Below, piece by piece: positions 37,908 to 47,074 of a stretch of 64,000 nucleotides of DNA. The notes under the pieces are model-generated. The model did not search any database. It saw only the letters and a program-made list of their open reading frames with translations, and was not told the DNA's origin. Position 1 is the stretch's first letter. Each line of letters begins with the position of its first letter. This DNA is from Pseudomonas sp. SCB32 (GTDB lineage Bacteria; Pseudomonadota; Gammaproteobacteria; Pseudomonadales; Pseudomonadaceae): assembly GCF_009189165.1 (NCBI RefSeq), contig NZ_CP045118.1, positions 2,728,001 to 2,792,000 on the forward strand. The letters run 5' to 3'. Both the position numbers and the translations under genes were made by a program.

Positions 37908-38117
37908 GTGAAGCTAAGGATCGAACGAGCCTGGAAACAGGACAAACTGATCTGGCTGGTACATGCCTGCGGCTTGACGCTGAGCTTTGCCGATGAGGCT
38001 TCCGCCGTTTCTTTCGCGGCCAAGCTGGAAGAGCGGGTCGACGCGCCGCACCAGCTTCCCGCGAAAACCCTCGAGCGCTGGGCGGCCGAGCATTCTCGTC
38101 TGCGGGGTGGCTCATAG
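37908..38117 (+). CDS. small hypothetical protein
   Basis: 69 residues from a GTG at 37908 with GGAG 6 nt upstream (GGAGCCTCAG). The sequence has alternating strands then helices (KLRIERAWKQDKLIWLVHAC, SFADEASAVSFAAKLEERVD) and a basic tail. No family is recognised. It could be a small cytoplasmic regulator or adaptor; support is from the ribosome site and protein-like composition only. Confidence 0.45.
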   Translation: MKLRIERAWKQDKLIWLVHACGLTLSFADEASAVSFAAKLEERVDAPHQLPAKTLERWAAEHSRLRGGS

Positions 38118-38238
38118 GTTTCTTCGATCATTGGCGCGCCAATCGCCGGGTACGGTCTGTACGGCGACTTTCTCGATCTTTGATTCAGTGAACGAATGGC
38201 GGACGGCATGCGCCGTCCGACGTACTGGAGAAGGTGCA

Positions 38239-38901
38239 ATGGACCGACTTGGAGACGAAACGTCGCGCAGAGTCCTCGACCCCGTGGACCGCATGACCGA
38301 AGTGATATTCGGCCTGCTGATGGCAATGACCTTCATCGGCTCGCTGAGCGTTGCGACGGCGGGACGTGAAGAGGCGCGAACCATGTTGATCGCGGCTTTC
38401 GGCTGCAACCTCGCCTGGGGGCTGGCCGATGCTGTCATCTTCCTGCTGCGCACCTGGACCGAGCGCACCCGCAGCCGAACGCTCATGGCCCGTTTGCAGG
38501 GCGACGCCGATGCGCAGAAAGGCCAGGAGCTGGTCGCCGATGCCTTGCCGCCGCGCATTGCCCAGGCCGCAGGAGCAGAGGGGCTGGAGGTGCTACGGCT
38601 GCGCCTGCTCGCCAACGCCGATAAACCCATTCGCGCGCGGTTGGACCTGGACGATTTCAAAGGGGCGTTGGGCACCTTCCTGCTGGTGGTGCTGGCAACC
38701 TGTCCCCTGGTCATTCCGTTCCTGTTTATCCACCAGACCGGGCTCGCCATTCGCGCATCCAACCTGGTGGCGCTGGTGATGCTGTTCCTTGCCGGCTGGG
38801 TGCTTGCCCATTATTCCGGCGGCAAGCCCTGGCTGGGTGGCGGGGCATTGGCGATAGTGGGGACGGCCTTGCTCTTTGCCATCATCGCCCTGGGCGGCTG
38901 A
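38239..38901 (+). CDS. inner-membrane protein, VIT1/CCC1-like
   Basis: 220 residues with about five hydrophobic helices: MTEVIFGLLMAMTFIGSLSVA, MLIAAFGCNLAWGLADAVIFLL, then a cytoplasmic helical hairpin (80-135) and three C-terminal helices. The arrangement of two helices, a charged insert and three helices resembles the VIT/CCC1 iron/manganese transporter family, though key acidic residues are not obvious. Function therefore uncertain. It is convergent with arnT across a strong terminator. Confidence 0.65.
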   Translation: MDRLGDETSRRVLDPVDRMTEVIFGLLMAMTFIGSLSVATAGREEARTMLIAAFGCNLAWGLADAVIFLLRTWTERTRSRTLMARLQGDADAQKGQELVADALPPRIAQAAGAEGLEVLRLRLLANADKPIRARLDLDDFKGALGTFLLVVLATCPLVIPFLFIHQTGLAIRASNLVALVMLFLAGWVLAHYSGGKPWLGGGALAIVGTALLFAIIALGG

Positions 38902-38980
38902 GGCGTCGTGCAGTAACTCTGCATGGGGCGTGCTTTCGTCGACTCTTCAGCGGGTGCCGCCAGTGGCATTCCGATAGAGC

Positions 38981-39012
38981 ATCGGAGGGCAAACGTTGGT
39001 TTGCCCTCCGAT
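38981..39012. terminator. bidirectional terminator
   Basis: Stem ATCGGAGGGCAAA (38981-38993) / TTTGCCCTCCGAT (39000-39012), 6-nt loop, between the convergent VIT-like and arnT genes. Confidence 0.8.
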
Positions 39013-39020
39013 CAATCGCC

Positions 39021-40775
39021 TCAACCCGCCGGCGCGTTCGGTGTGACGTTGGCCGGTGCGAGCTGCGGGCCCTGGGCCTTGGCAATCACGATGAGCAGAT
39101 TGTTTTCCCGGAACACCTCCGCGCCCGGCGGTATCCAGGCGGGCAGGGTGCCACCCGACTTCGCGGAAAGACTCAGCACGATGCCGACGGGCCCTTGCTC
39201 CGTGTGTTGGGCCAGCCACTGCGCCATGTTATCGGTGGTGACGCGGCGATCGGCGGCGTCGGGGTAGGCGAGGCCATATTGCAGCTCGCCCTGGACGTCG
39301 AGCAGCGTCACGTCGCTGCGGTTCAGTCGCCATGCCAGTGCCGATGCGGCGCCGAGTTCGTTGCTGAGCAGGCTCCTGGATTGCTTCAGGGCGTCCAGGT
39401 GACTGGCGATGAATTGGTCCGGCATCTTGTTGTCGACCACTGATTGCGGCATCGCGGCGGGCAGGAGTGCGACCAGTACCCAGAGGCCAAGCGCCGGGGC
39501 GAACCAGTAGTTCGCCGGGCGCTTCCACTGGATGAAGCCGCAGGCGGCCCAGGCCAGGCACACCACCAGGGCCATGGCGATCTGCAGGGGCTGGTGGCTA
39601 TAGACCGGATGCACGACCTGGATGACGATCAGGCCGAGCAGGGTGGCGCCACCCAGCACCAGGTTGAGCAGCCCGTTGCGGGTGACCGCGAGCAGGTCGC
39701 TCTGGCGCAGCTTGTCCACCAGGGTGTTGGCCATCAGCAGTGCCAGCGGCACGAAGCACGGCAGGATATAGGTCGGCAGCTTGCCCTTGCTCAGGCTGAA
39801 GAACAGGAACGGCATGGCGAACCAGAGGGACAGGTAGGCGATGCGCCGTTCCTTGCGCTCGCGCCAGGCGCGTCTCAGGCTGGGGACGACCAGCAGGGCC
39901 CAGGGCAGGGCGCCGGCGAACAGCAGCGGCACGAAGAACCAGAAGGGCGCGGCGTGTTGTGCGTGGGTGCCGGCGAAGCGACGGATATGCTCGTTCCAGA
40001 AGAAGAACTGCCAGAAGTCGGCCTCGCGCTGGTGGACCAGGATGGCCCAGGGCAGGCTCAGCAGTACCGCCAGCAGAATGGCCAGCGGCCCGCCCTTGAG
40101 CAGTTCGCGCCAGCGCTTGTGCAGCACGACGTAGGGCGCCACCACGATCACCGGCAGCAGCCAGGCGAGGAAGCCCTTGGTCATGAAACCCATGGCGCAT
40201 GCCACACCCAGCATGCCCCAGCCCGCCCAGCGCTCGCGAGAGGTGTCACCCTCCAGGGCGAACCAGCAGGCGACCAGGCTCAGGGTGATCCACAGCGTCA
40301 GTTGCGGGTCGATGTTGGCGTAGCCGGCCTGCCCGGCGGCCAGGCCAAAGCTCATGTAGAGAAGGCTGGCGGTCCAGGTCTTCCAGGCGTCGTTCCACAA
40401 CCGGCGGCCCAGCAGCCAGATCAACCCCACCGTGGCGGCGGAGGTCAGCGCCGACGCGATACGCACGCCGAACAGGTTGTCGCCGAACAGCGCCTGGCCG
40501 ATCGCAATCAGCCAGTAGCCGCCGATCGGCTTCTCGAAATAGCGCAGCCCCATGAAATGAGGAGCCGCCCAGTTACCGCTTTGCAGTAACTCCTGGGCCG
40601 CCTGCGCGTAGCGGGTTTCGTCGGGTATCCAGAGTCCGTGGGCGCCCAGCGGGGCCAGGAAGAACACCACGAAGGCGATCAGCAGTGCCGGGTAGGCCGC
40701 CGTTGGCAGCGCGCTCAGGATGGATGGGGTGTGCGAATTCGGAGCCCGCTGCGTATTGAGCGTGATGTCCTTCAT
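39021..40775 (-). CDS. arnT: 4-amino-4-deoxy-L-arabinose transferase ArnT (or close paralogue)
   Basis: 584 residues, about 12 membrane helices and a soluble C-terminal domain. It is similar to ArnT along its length: LWIPDETRYAQAAQELLQSGNW with the catalytic-type Asp52-Glu53, GLRYFEKPIGGYWLIAIGQALFG, GFMTKGFLAWLLPV, FFWNEHIRRFA, PFWFFVPLLFAGALPW and FFSLSKGKLPTYILPCF. The enzyme moves L-Ara4N from undecaprenyl phosphate to lipid A at the periplasmic face, giving cationic peptide and polymyxin resistance. The remaining arn genes are absent here, so it stands alone; either it is an orphan ArnT paralogue or it uses another sugar. Confidence 0.82.
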   Translation of the reverse strand: MKDITLNTQRAPNSHTPSILSALPTAAYPALLIAFVVFFLAPLGAHGLWIPDETRYAQAAQELLQSGNWAAPHFMGLRYFEKPIGGYWLIAIGQALFGDNLFGVRIASALTSAATVGLIWLLGRRLWNDAWKTWTASLLYMSFGLAAGQAGYANIDPQLTLWITLSLVACWFALEGDTSRERWAGWGMLGVACAMGFMTKGFLAWLLPVIVVAPYVVLHKRWRELLKGGPLAILLAVLLSLPWAILVHQREADFWQFFFWNEHIRRFAGTHAQHAAPFWFFVPLLFAGALPWALLVVPSLRRAWRERKERRIAYLSLWFAMPFLFFSLSKGKLPTYILPCFVPLALLMANTLVDKLRQSDLLAVTRNGLLNLVLGGATLLGLIVIQVVHPVYSHQPLQIAMALVVCLAWAACGFIQWKRPANYWFAPALGLWVLVALLPAAMPQSVVDNKMPDQFIASHLDALKQSRSLLSNELGAASALAWRLNRSDVTLLDVQGELQYGLAYPDAADRRVTTDNMAQWLAQHTEQGPVGIVLSLSAKSGGTLPAWIPPGAEVFRENNLLIVIAKAQGPQLAPANVTPNAPAG

Positions 40776-40889
40776 CGGGTCGGTTCCTCGATGGTCTCGT
40801 GCGCCTGGGTTGGCGTGAGGCAGGAGATTACGAGGTGAAACTTAGCTGGAGCTGAGGACGTCGCCTGAGTGGACGACGCCCTGCGGCGA

Positions 40890-41345
40890 TCAACCGAGCG
40901 AGAGTTCGAGTATGTCGTCGCCGAACGCGTCCCGTTCTCCAGTCGGTACCCAGCCCAGGTAGCGATAGAAGCCATAGGAGCGAACCGTCGGATCGCTGGA
41001 GCACGCCAGGAACACGCGCTTGAAGCCTTGACGCGCGAGCTTCCCGACCATCAACCCGAGCAAGGTCTTGCCGATTCCCCGTCCCTCATGGGCGGGCAGC
41101 AGGGCAAGAACGACTATCTCCCCCGTATCCCGGTCACCGAAGCAGTAGCCGACCCTCTGGCCGTCCACGCAGGCGACAAAGCCGGGGCAACTGCCGTCCT
41201 GGATGCCAAGGCTCCAGGATTCAGCAGTGATGCCCAGTGCGCGCAGCGCTTCTTCCGAAAATGCGTTCTCTCTCGTCAGTCCCCGGATTGTGAGGCACAG
41301 GGCAGCATCATCAGGTAAGGCTGGGCGAAAGGTCAGATCAGTCAT
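40890..41345 (-). CDS. GNAT family N-acetyltransferase
   Basis: 151 residues. The acetyl-CoA loop is clear: IVVLALLPAHEGRGIGKTLLGLMVGKLARQG (Q/R-x-x-G-x-G/A variant HEGRGIG), followed by VFLACSSDPTVRSYGFYRYLGW. It starts 9 bp after the ureohydrolase stop, so it is co-transcribed. An amine product of the ureohydrolase is a reasonable substrate, which is inference. Confidence 0.85.
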   Translation of the reverse strand: MTDLTFRPALPDDAALCLTIRGLTRENAFSEEALRALGITAESWSLGIQDGSCPGFVACVDGQRVGYCFGDRDTGEIVVLALLPAHEGRGIGKTLLGLMVGKLARQGFKRVFLACSSDPTVRSYGFYRYLGWVPTGERDAFGDDILELSLG

Positions 41346-41354
41346 GGGCCGATT

Positions 41355-42362
41355 TCACTGAATTGATGATGACGAGCACAGGGTGAAGTCCTGTCGGTTC
41401 ACCCGTGCATCCGCCAGCACGCAAAGTAGCTCGAACATCAGCGTTGCGGCATTGAGCGCAGTCATTCCGGATGGGTCCAGATCGGGAGCGACCTCGACCA
41501 CATCGCCACCGATGAGGTTGAGGCCGCGCAGTCCCTTCAGCAGGCGCATGGCTTCCCGCATCGAGATGCCGCCGGCCTCGGGGGTGCCGGTTCCGGGAGC
41601 AAAGGCCGGGTCGAGTCCATCGACGTCGAACGAAACATAGGTCTGGCCATCACCCACAACCCTGCGTACCTCCTTGAGCACGCCTTCGACGCCCAGGTCG
41701 TCGAACTCCTCGATGAAAATGACCCGCATGCCGCATTCGAGGCTGTAGTTCGGGGTGCCCGAATGTTCGGAGCCGCGGATGCCGATCTGGATGGTGCGCA
41801 GTGGGTCGAGAAGCCCATCCTCGACCGCTCTTCTGAACGGCGCCCCGTGGAAGAATTTCGATCCGTAAAGGCTGTCCCAGGTATCGGTATGCGCGTCGAT
41901 GTGGACCATGCCGATAGGGCCGTTCTTCGCCAGCGCCTTGAAGATCGGATAGGTGATCGAATGGTCCCCGCCCACCGTCAGGGGCATGATATTGCGTGCG
42001 CAAATCTCCCGGTAATAGTCCTCGATGCAGGCGTGGGCGTCTTCGATGTTGTACATGCGCTCAAGGTAAACATCGCCCAGGTCGCGAATGTTGCACAGGT
42101 CGAAAGGCGCAATGCCCGAAGCGTGATTTCGCGTCCGCATGAGGCAGGATTGTTGCCGAACTCCACGGGGACCGAGGCGCGCACCTGGCTTGAAGGAGGT
42201 GCCGCCATCGTATGGCACGCCGATCAGGCCGATATCGACGCCATCCAGCGTGTCCGCGATGGGGGCGCGCATGAAGCTCGCAATCTCGTTAAATCTCGGG
42301 CGCTTTTGCGGGTCGTATGAAGTCCCGTCCGAGAAGTTCGTCTTGAGTTTAGAGTCAGACAT
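41355..42362 (-). CDS. agmatinase-family ureohydrolase (agmatinase/guanidinobutyrase-like)
   Basis: 335 residues from the ATG at 42362. Arginase-fold metal motifs are all present: GGDHSITYP, DAHTDTWDS (H-x-D-A-H-x-D) and SFDVDGLDPAFAPGTGTPEAGG. These bind the dinuclear Mn centre that hydrolyses a guanidino group to urea. The LysR gene next to it recalls the gbuA-gbuR arrangement of P. aeruginosa, favouring 4-guanidinobutyrate or a related guanidino acid over agmatine, but this cannot be settled by sequence. It is divergent from that LysR gene. Confidence 0.87.
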   Translation of the reverse strand: MSDSKLKTNFSDGTSYDPQKRPRFNEIASFMRAPIADTLDGVDIGLIGVPYDGGTSFKPGARLGPRGVRQQSCLMRTRNHASGIAPFDLCNIRDLGDVYLERMYNIEDAHACIEDYYREICARNIMPLTVGGDHSITYPIFKALAKNGPIGMVHIDAHTDTWDSLYGSKFFHGAPFRRAVEDGLLDPLRTIQIGIRGSEHSGTPNYSLECGMRVIFIEEFDDLGVEGVLKEVRRVVGDGQTYVSFDVDGLDPAFAPGTGTPEAGGISMREAMRLLKGLRGLNLIGGDVVEVAPDLDPSGMTALNAATLMFELLCVLADARVNRQDFTLCSSSSIQ

Positions 42363-42435
42363 GGTCACCCCGCAGTTATTGCAAGTTCGTAAAGCGTTGC
42401 CATTGCTTGTTGTTCAGTGCAGGACAACAGTCTGG

Positions 42436-42451
42436 AGTGCGCATGTGCACT
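42436..42451. promoter_or_regulatory. inverted repeat between ureohydrolase and LysR genes
   Basis: AGTGC (42436-42440) and GCACT (42447-42451) are inverted around GCATGT, about 75 bp before the ureohydrolase start. Size and place fit a LysR binding site. Confidence 0.4.
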
Positions 42452-42626
42452 GACCACAATGGGTCGTCGATATGACATCGGGGTTCATTTAAGCGGCTGC
42501 TCAGGCAGGGATAAATAGCGAATCGTCAGTTGTTGGTTAATGATATTGTGAAGATAATTCTACGATTCTTGACAGGCTTTCGGCGTTGTGCGAACAAGGC
42601 GGGTCAATGGCGTGTTTGGTTGCGTG

Positions 42627-43526
42627 ATGAAAGAGAATATCTACAACATTCGTCTGCTGCGGGTTTTTGTTGCGGTCGTCAGGAACAAGGGATTTTCCGC
42701 GGCGCAGCAGGACCTGAACATGTCGACGCCGGCCATCAGCGGCTATATGAGTCAGCTCGAGGCGCAGCTGGGGATGCAGCTGTGCAGCCGCGGCAGGTCG
42801 GGGTTCAGTCTGACCAGTAAGGGGCAGTTGATTTACGATGAGGCGCAGAATCTCCTGAACCAGATCGATGGTTTCGAGAATTATGTGCTTGAGTTGAAGG
42901 GCGAGCTGCGGGGGACGATTTCCGTAGGGATTCTTGACTCCATGATCACCGACAAGCAGGTCAATATCGTGGACCTGCTCGGGAACTTCGCATCGAAGCA
43001 CCCCAAGGTGCATGTCAATCTTAAAGTCCTGAGTCCTTTCGAACTTCAACGGGAAGTCCTGGAAGGAAAGAGCGATCTGGCAATCGGCTCGTTGCCGACG
43101 AAGATGAGCGGGTTGAAATATATAGACCTGTATATCGAGCAGCATTGGCTTTACTGCAGTGATCGGCATCCGCTGTCGCGCGAATTGCAGAAGGCTCCCG
43201 AAAAAATCAGGCAGCACGCACTGGTCAAGCGGGGCTACTGGTCGAACGCGGAAGTGGCGCGGCACGGATTCAAGGAGTGCTCCGCCACTATCGACAGCAT
43301 GGAGGCCGAGCTGATCCTGGTGTTGTGCGGGAGCTATATCGGTTACCTGCCGGATCATCTGGCCCAGCAGTGGGAGCAGCAGGGCAGGCTCATCAAGCTC
43401 CTGCCGGACCACTTCGGCTATCAGGCCGAATTCTCGCTCATCATGAAGAACGGACGAACCCGCGAGCCGCTGATCCAGGCGTTCAGGAATGAAATGACGG
43501 AACTCTATGACAAAGAGGTGGGGTAG
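42627..43526 (+). CDS. LysR family transcriptional regulator
   Basis: 299 residues from the ATG at 42627; no strong ribosome site is seen, so the start is less sure. The HTH holds VFVAVVRNKGFSAAQQDLNMSTPAISGYMSQLEAQLG, then CSRGRSGFSLTSKGQLIYDEA. The effector domain starts near residue 88. It is divergent from the ureohydrolase gene and its likely activator. GC is lower than in neighbouring genes. Confidence 0.87.
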   Translation: MKENIYNIRLLRVFVAVVRNKGFSAAQQDLNMSTPAISGYMSQLEAQLGMQLCSRGRSGFSLTSKGQLIYDEAQNLLNQIDGFENYVLELKGELRGTISVGILDSMITDKQVNIVDLLGNFASKHPKVHVNLKVLSPFELQREVLEGKSDLAIGSLPTKMSGLKYIDLYIEQHWLYCSDRHPLSRELQKAPEKIRQHALVKRGYWSNAEVARHGFKECSATIDSMEAELILVLCGSYIGYLPDHLAQQWEQQGRLIKLLPDHFGYQAEFSLIMKNGRTREPLIQAFRNEMTELYDKEVG

Positions 43527-43687
43527 CCGGTCAGGTAAAGCGTGCTCGATTCCGTCGCATTGGTCATAATCCTGCCGCGTACAGCGTCATTGACGCTCGA
43601 GGCTGATTGGCACTGCTCTTGTTGCGTGCGGACGTCAGCCATTGCTAGGCTGATAGTTAATAATATTAATAAATTTCCGGGTGTGTG

Positions 43688-44590
43688 ATGGCGATCAAGG
43701 TGATGGAGGCTCGCGAGGTTGACGAGCCGCGCGCGGTGCTGCCGGGTTGGGAAGAGCAGTACACGCAGATGTCAGCTGGTCGCTTTTGCGGTCGACTCGT
43801 GCATGCGGAGACGGGGGCGGTCCAGCTCTACGAAGAAAGCATGAACCTGCGGGTCGAGCAGGAGTTCCACGCTCCGGCCGATACCCTGGTGTTCAGTTTC
43901 GACATGAACGAAAGCGCCCTCTACCTGCTGGACGGGCACACGCACAACGCCTGGGTTACCCCCGAGAATTACCGCGAAGTCGCCGTGGTCCTGAAGGACG
44001 CCTCCGCCTGGGGCCGTTCCGCCGCGGACTTCGAAGGCCTGGTGCTGCAACCGTTGCGCTCGGAAAATTGCAGCGCCTTCGCCAGCTCCTTGAGCCAGCT
44101 GTTGGCCGGCGCCGTGGAAGGCCGTGTCAACGTCGATGCGCCCGGATTCGCCCAGCAAGTGGCCGATGGTTGTTTCTCGCTGCTGGAGGCGGCGGTCGAC
44201 GTGGGCCAGCGTCGCCGCTCCGACCGCAATGCCAAGCGCGTCGTCGAGCGGGTGAAAGAGGTGGTCAATGACTGTCCGCAGGACAGCTTTGGCGTCCCCG
44301 AGCTGGCGGAGATCGCCGGTGTCTCGGTGCGGCAGTTGCAACAGTCGTTCGTCCAGTACGCCGGCATGCCGCCCACCGCGTGGCTGCGCAACCGCCGGCT
44401 GAATGCTGCCCGACGTGATCTGCTGGCCGCTGGCGGCGCGGGTGTCAATGTGGCCGAGATCGCGATGCGCTGGTCGTTCTGGCATCTGGGGCGATTCTCC
44501 CAGGCCTACCAGGCACTCTTTGGCGAGTATCCGAAAGCGACGCTCAAGCGCGGAGCCGAGCGCTGCGTCGTGAGTATGCTGCCGAGCTGA
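43688..44590 (+). CDS. AraC family transcriptional regulator
   Basis: 300 residues; ATG at 43688 (a GTG one codon earlier is also possible). The C-terminal AraC double HTH spans about 195-295: FGVPELAEIAGVSVRQLQQSFVQYAGMPPTAWLRNRRLNAARRDL and WHLGRFSQAYQALFGEYPKATL. The N-terminal half is a cupin-like sensing domain of the EutR/FeaR type. It is convergent with the gamma-glutamylpolyamine operon and next to the ureohydrolase, so amine sensing is plausible. Confidence 0.87.
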   Translation: MAIKVMEAREVDEPRAVLPGWEEQYTQMSAGRFCGRLVHAETGAVQLYEESMNLRVEQEFHAPADTLVFSFDMNESALYLLDGHTHNAWVTPENYREVAVVLKDASAWGRSAADFEGLVLQPLRSENCSAFASSLSQLLAGAVEGRVNVDAPGFAQQVADGCFSLLEAAVDVGQRRRSDRNAKRVVERVKEVVNDCPQDSFGVPELAEIAGVSVRQLQQSFVQYAGMPPTAWLRNRRLNAARRDLLAAGGAGVNVAEIAMRWSFWHLGRFSQAYQALFGEYPKATLKRGAERCVVSMLPS

Positions 44591-44624
44591 AAAAAAGCGG
44601 AGCTCCCTCGGCGAGATGCTCCGC
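44590..44624 (-). terminator. terminator of the polyamine operon
   Basis: On the minus strand GCGGAGC (44618-44624) / GCTCCGC (44597-44603) form a stem followed by seven T (44590-44596). It lies 10 bp past the oxidoreductase stop and abuts the AraC stop from the other side. Confidence 0.85.
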
Positions 44625-44633
44625 CTGGCTTAT

Positions 44634-45929
44634 TCAGCCCATTGCCTCTCGAATCCGATACCAGAGCATGCCCAGCGCCAGCAGGGGCGAGCGCAGCAGC
44701 TTGCCGCCCGGGAAGGTCAGGTGCGGTACCGCGCTGAACACATCCAGTCCCTGGCTCTGGCCTGCGGAGATCGCTTCGGCCAGGAGCTTGGCGGTCCAGT
44801 GGGTCACGTTGAGACCATGTCCCGAGTAGCCCTGCGCGAAGTACACGTTCGGGTGCTGGGCCAGGCGGCCCACCTGCGGGAAACGGTTCGACGTGATGCC
44901 GATCATGCCGCCCCACTGGTAGTCGATGCGCACATCGGCCAGCTGTGGGAACACCTTCAGCATCTTCGGCCGCATGTAGGCACCGATGTCCGCAGGGTCC
45001 CGTCCGGAGTAGTGGCAGGCACCCCCGAACAGCAGGCGCCGGTCGGCGGTCAGTCGGTAGTAATCCAGCCCCACCTTCTGGTCGCACAGTGCCATGTTCT
45101 GCGGAATCAGCTTCGCCGCCACCTGCTCCGGGAGCGGTTCGGTGACGATGACGTAGCTGCCCGCCGGCAGGACCTTGCCGGTCAGACGCGGCTCGAGCTC
45201 TTCCAGGTGCGCGTTGCAGCCGAGCACCAGCTTTTCTGCCCGCACCCGCCCGTTGGCACAGTGCACCGTGACCGAGTTGCCGTGGCTGATGCGCAGCACC
45301 GGGCTCTGCTCGAAGATCTTCACGCCCAGGCCGCTGGCGGCCCGCGCTTCCCCGGTCACCAGGTCCAGCGGATGAAGGTGCCCGGAGCCCATGTCGATCA
45401 ACCCGCCGGCATAGCAGTCACTGGCCACTACCTCGCGGATCTGGCCGGCGCCCACCAGCTTGGTCGGGTGCGCATAACCCATCGACTGCAGCTCGCGCAG
45501 TTCCTCCGCCATGGCGGTGAACTGCGCGGGCGTATTGGCCAGCTCGCAGAAGCCCCAGCGCAGGTCGCAATCGATGCCGAACTGCTGGATGCGGTCCGCC
45601 ACCAGCTTCACCGAGTCGAAACCCGCCTGGTTCAGGTAGCGAACGCCATCCTCGCCGACGTACTTGGCGAAACCGCTGACGTCATGGCCGATGCCACGGA
45701 TCAGCTGGCCGCCGTTGCGACCACTGGCTCCCCAGCCGATGCGTCGACCTTCCAGAAGCACCACGGAGTGGCCCCGAAGGGCCAGCTCCAGTGCTGTGTT
45801 GACGCCGGTCAGGCCGCCGCCGATAACGCAGACCTCTGCGTGAACCTCGCCCTCCAGGGCGGGGTACGTCTGCTTGTCGCGCGCAGTGGCCGCGTAATAG
45901 GACGCGGCGTGTTCGCCGGCATGGATCAT
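44634..45929 (-). CDS. gamma-glutamylpolyamine oxidoreductase (PuuB/PauB-like)
   Basis: 431 residues from the ATG at 45929, which has GAGAG 6 nt upstream; an ATG at 45947 overlaps the previous stop (ATGA) and would add six residues. The FAD Rossmann motif is VCVIGGGLTGVNTALELALRG, followed by GASGRNGGQLIRG, the hallmark of PuuB relatives, and a C-terminal YFAQGYSGHGLNVTHWTAKLLAE. It should oxidise gamma-glutamylputrescine or a related amide to the aldehyde with H2O2 or respiratory acceptors. The synthetase and binding protein genes just upstream support this. Confidence 0.87.
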   Translation of the reverse strand: MIHAGEHAASYYAATARDKQTYPALEGEVHAEVCVIGGGLTGVNTALELALRGHSVVLLEGRRIGWGASGRNGGQLIRGIGHDVSGFAKYVGEDGVRYLNQAGFDSVKLVADRIQQFGIDCDLRWGFCELANTPAQFTAMAEELRELQSMGYAHPTKLVGAGQIREVVASDCYAGGLIDMGSGHLHPLDLVTGEARAASGLGVKIFEQSPVLRISHGNSVTVHCANGRVRAEKLVLGCNAHLEELEPRLTGKVLPAGSYVIVTEPLPEQVAAKLIPQNMALCDQKVGLDYYRLTADRRLLFGGACHYSGRDPADIGAYMRPKMLKVFPQLADVRIDYQWGGMIGITSNRFPQVGRLAQHPNVYFAQGYSGHGLNVTHWTAKLLAEAISAGQSQGLDVFSAVPHLTFPGGKLLRSPLLALGMLWYRIREAMG

Positions 45930-45943
45930 GGGACGCTCTCGAA

Positions 45944-47074
<1,131 letters not shown>

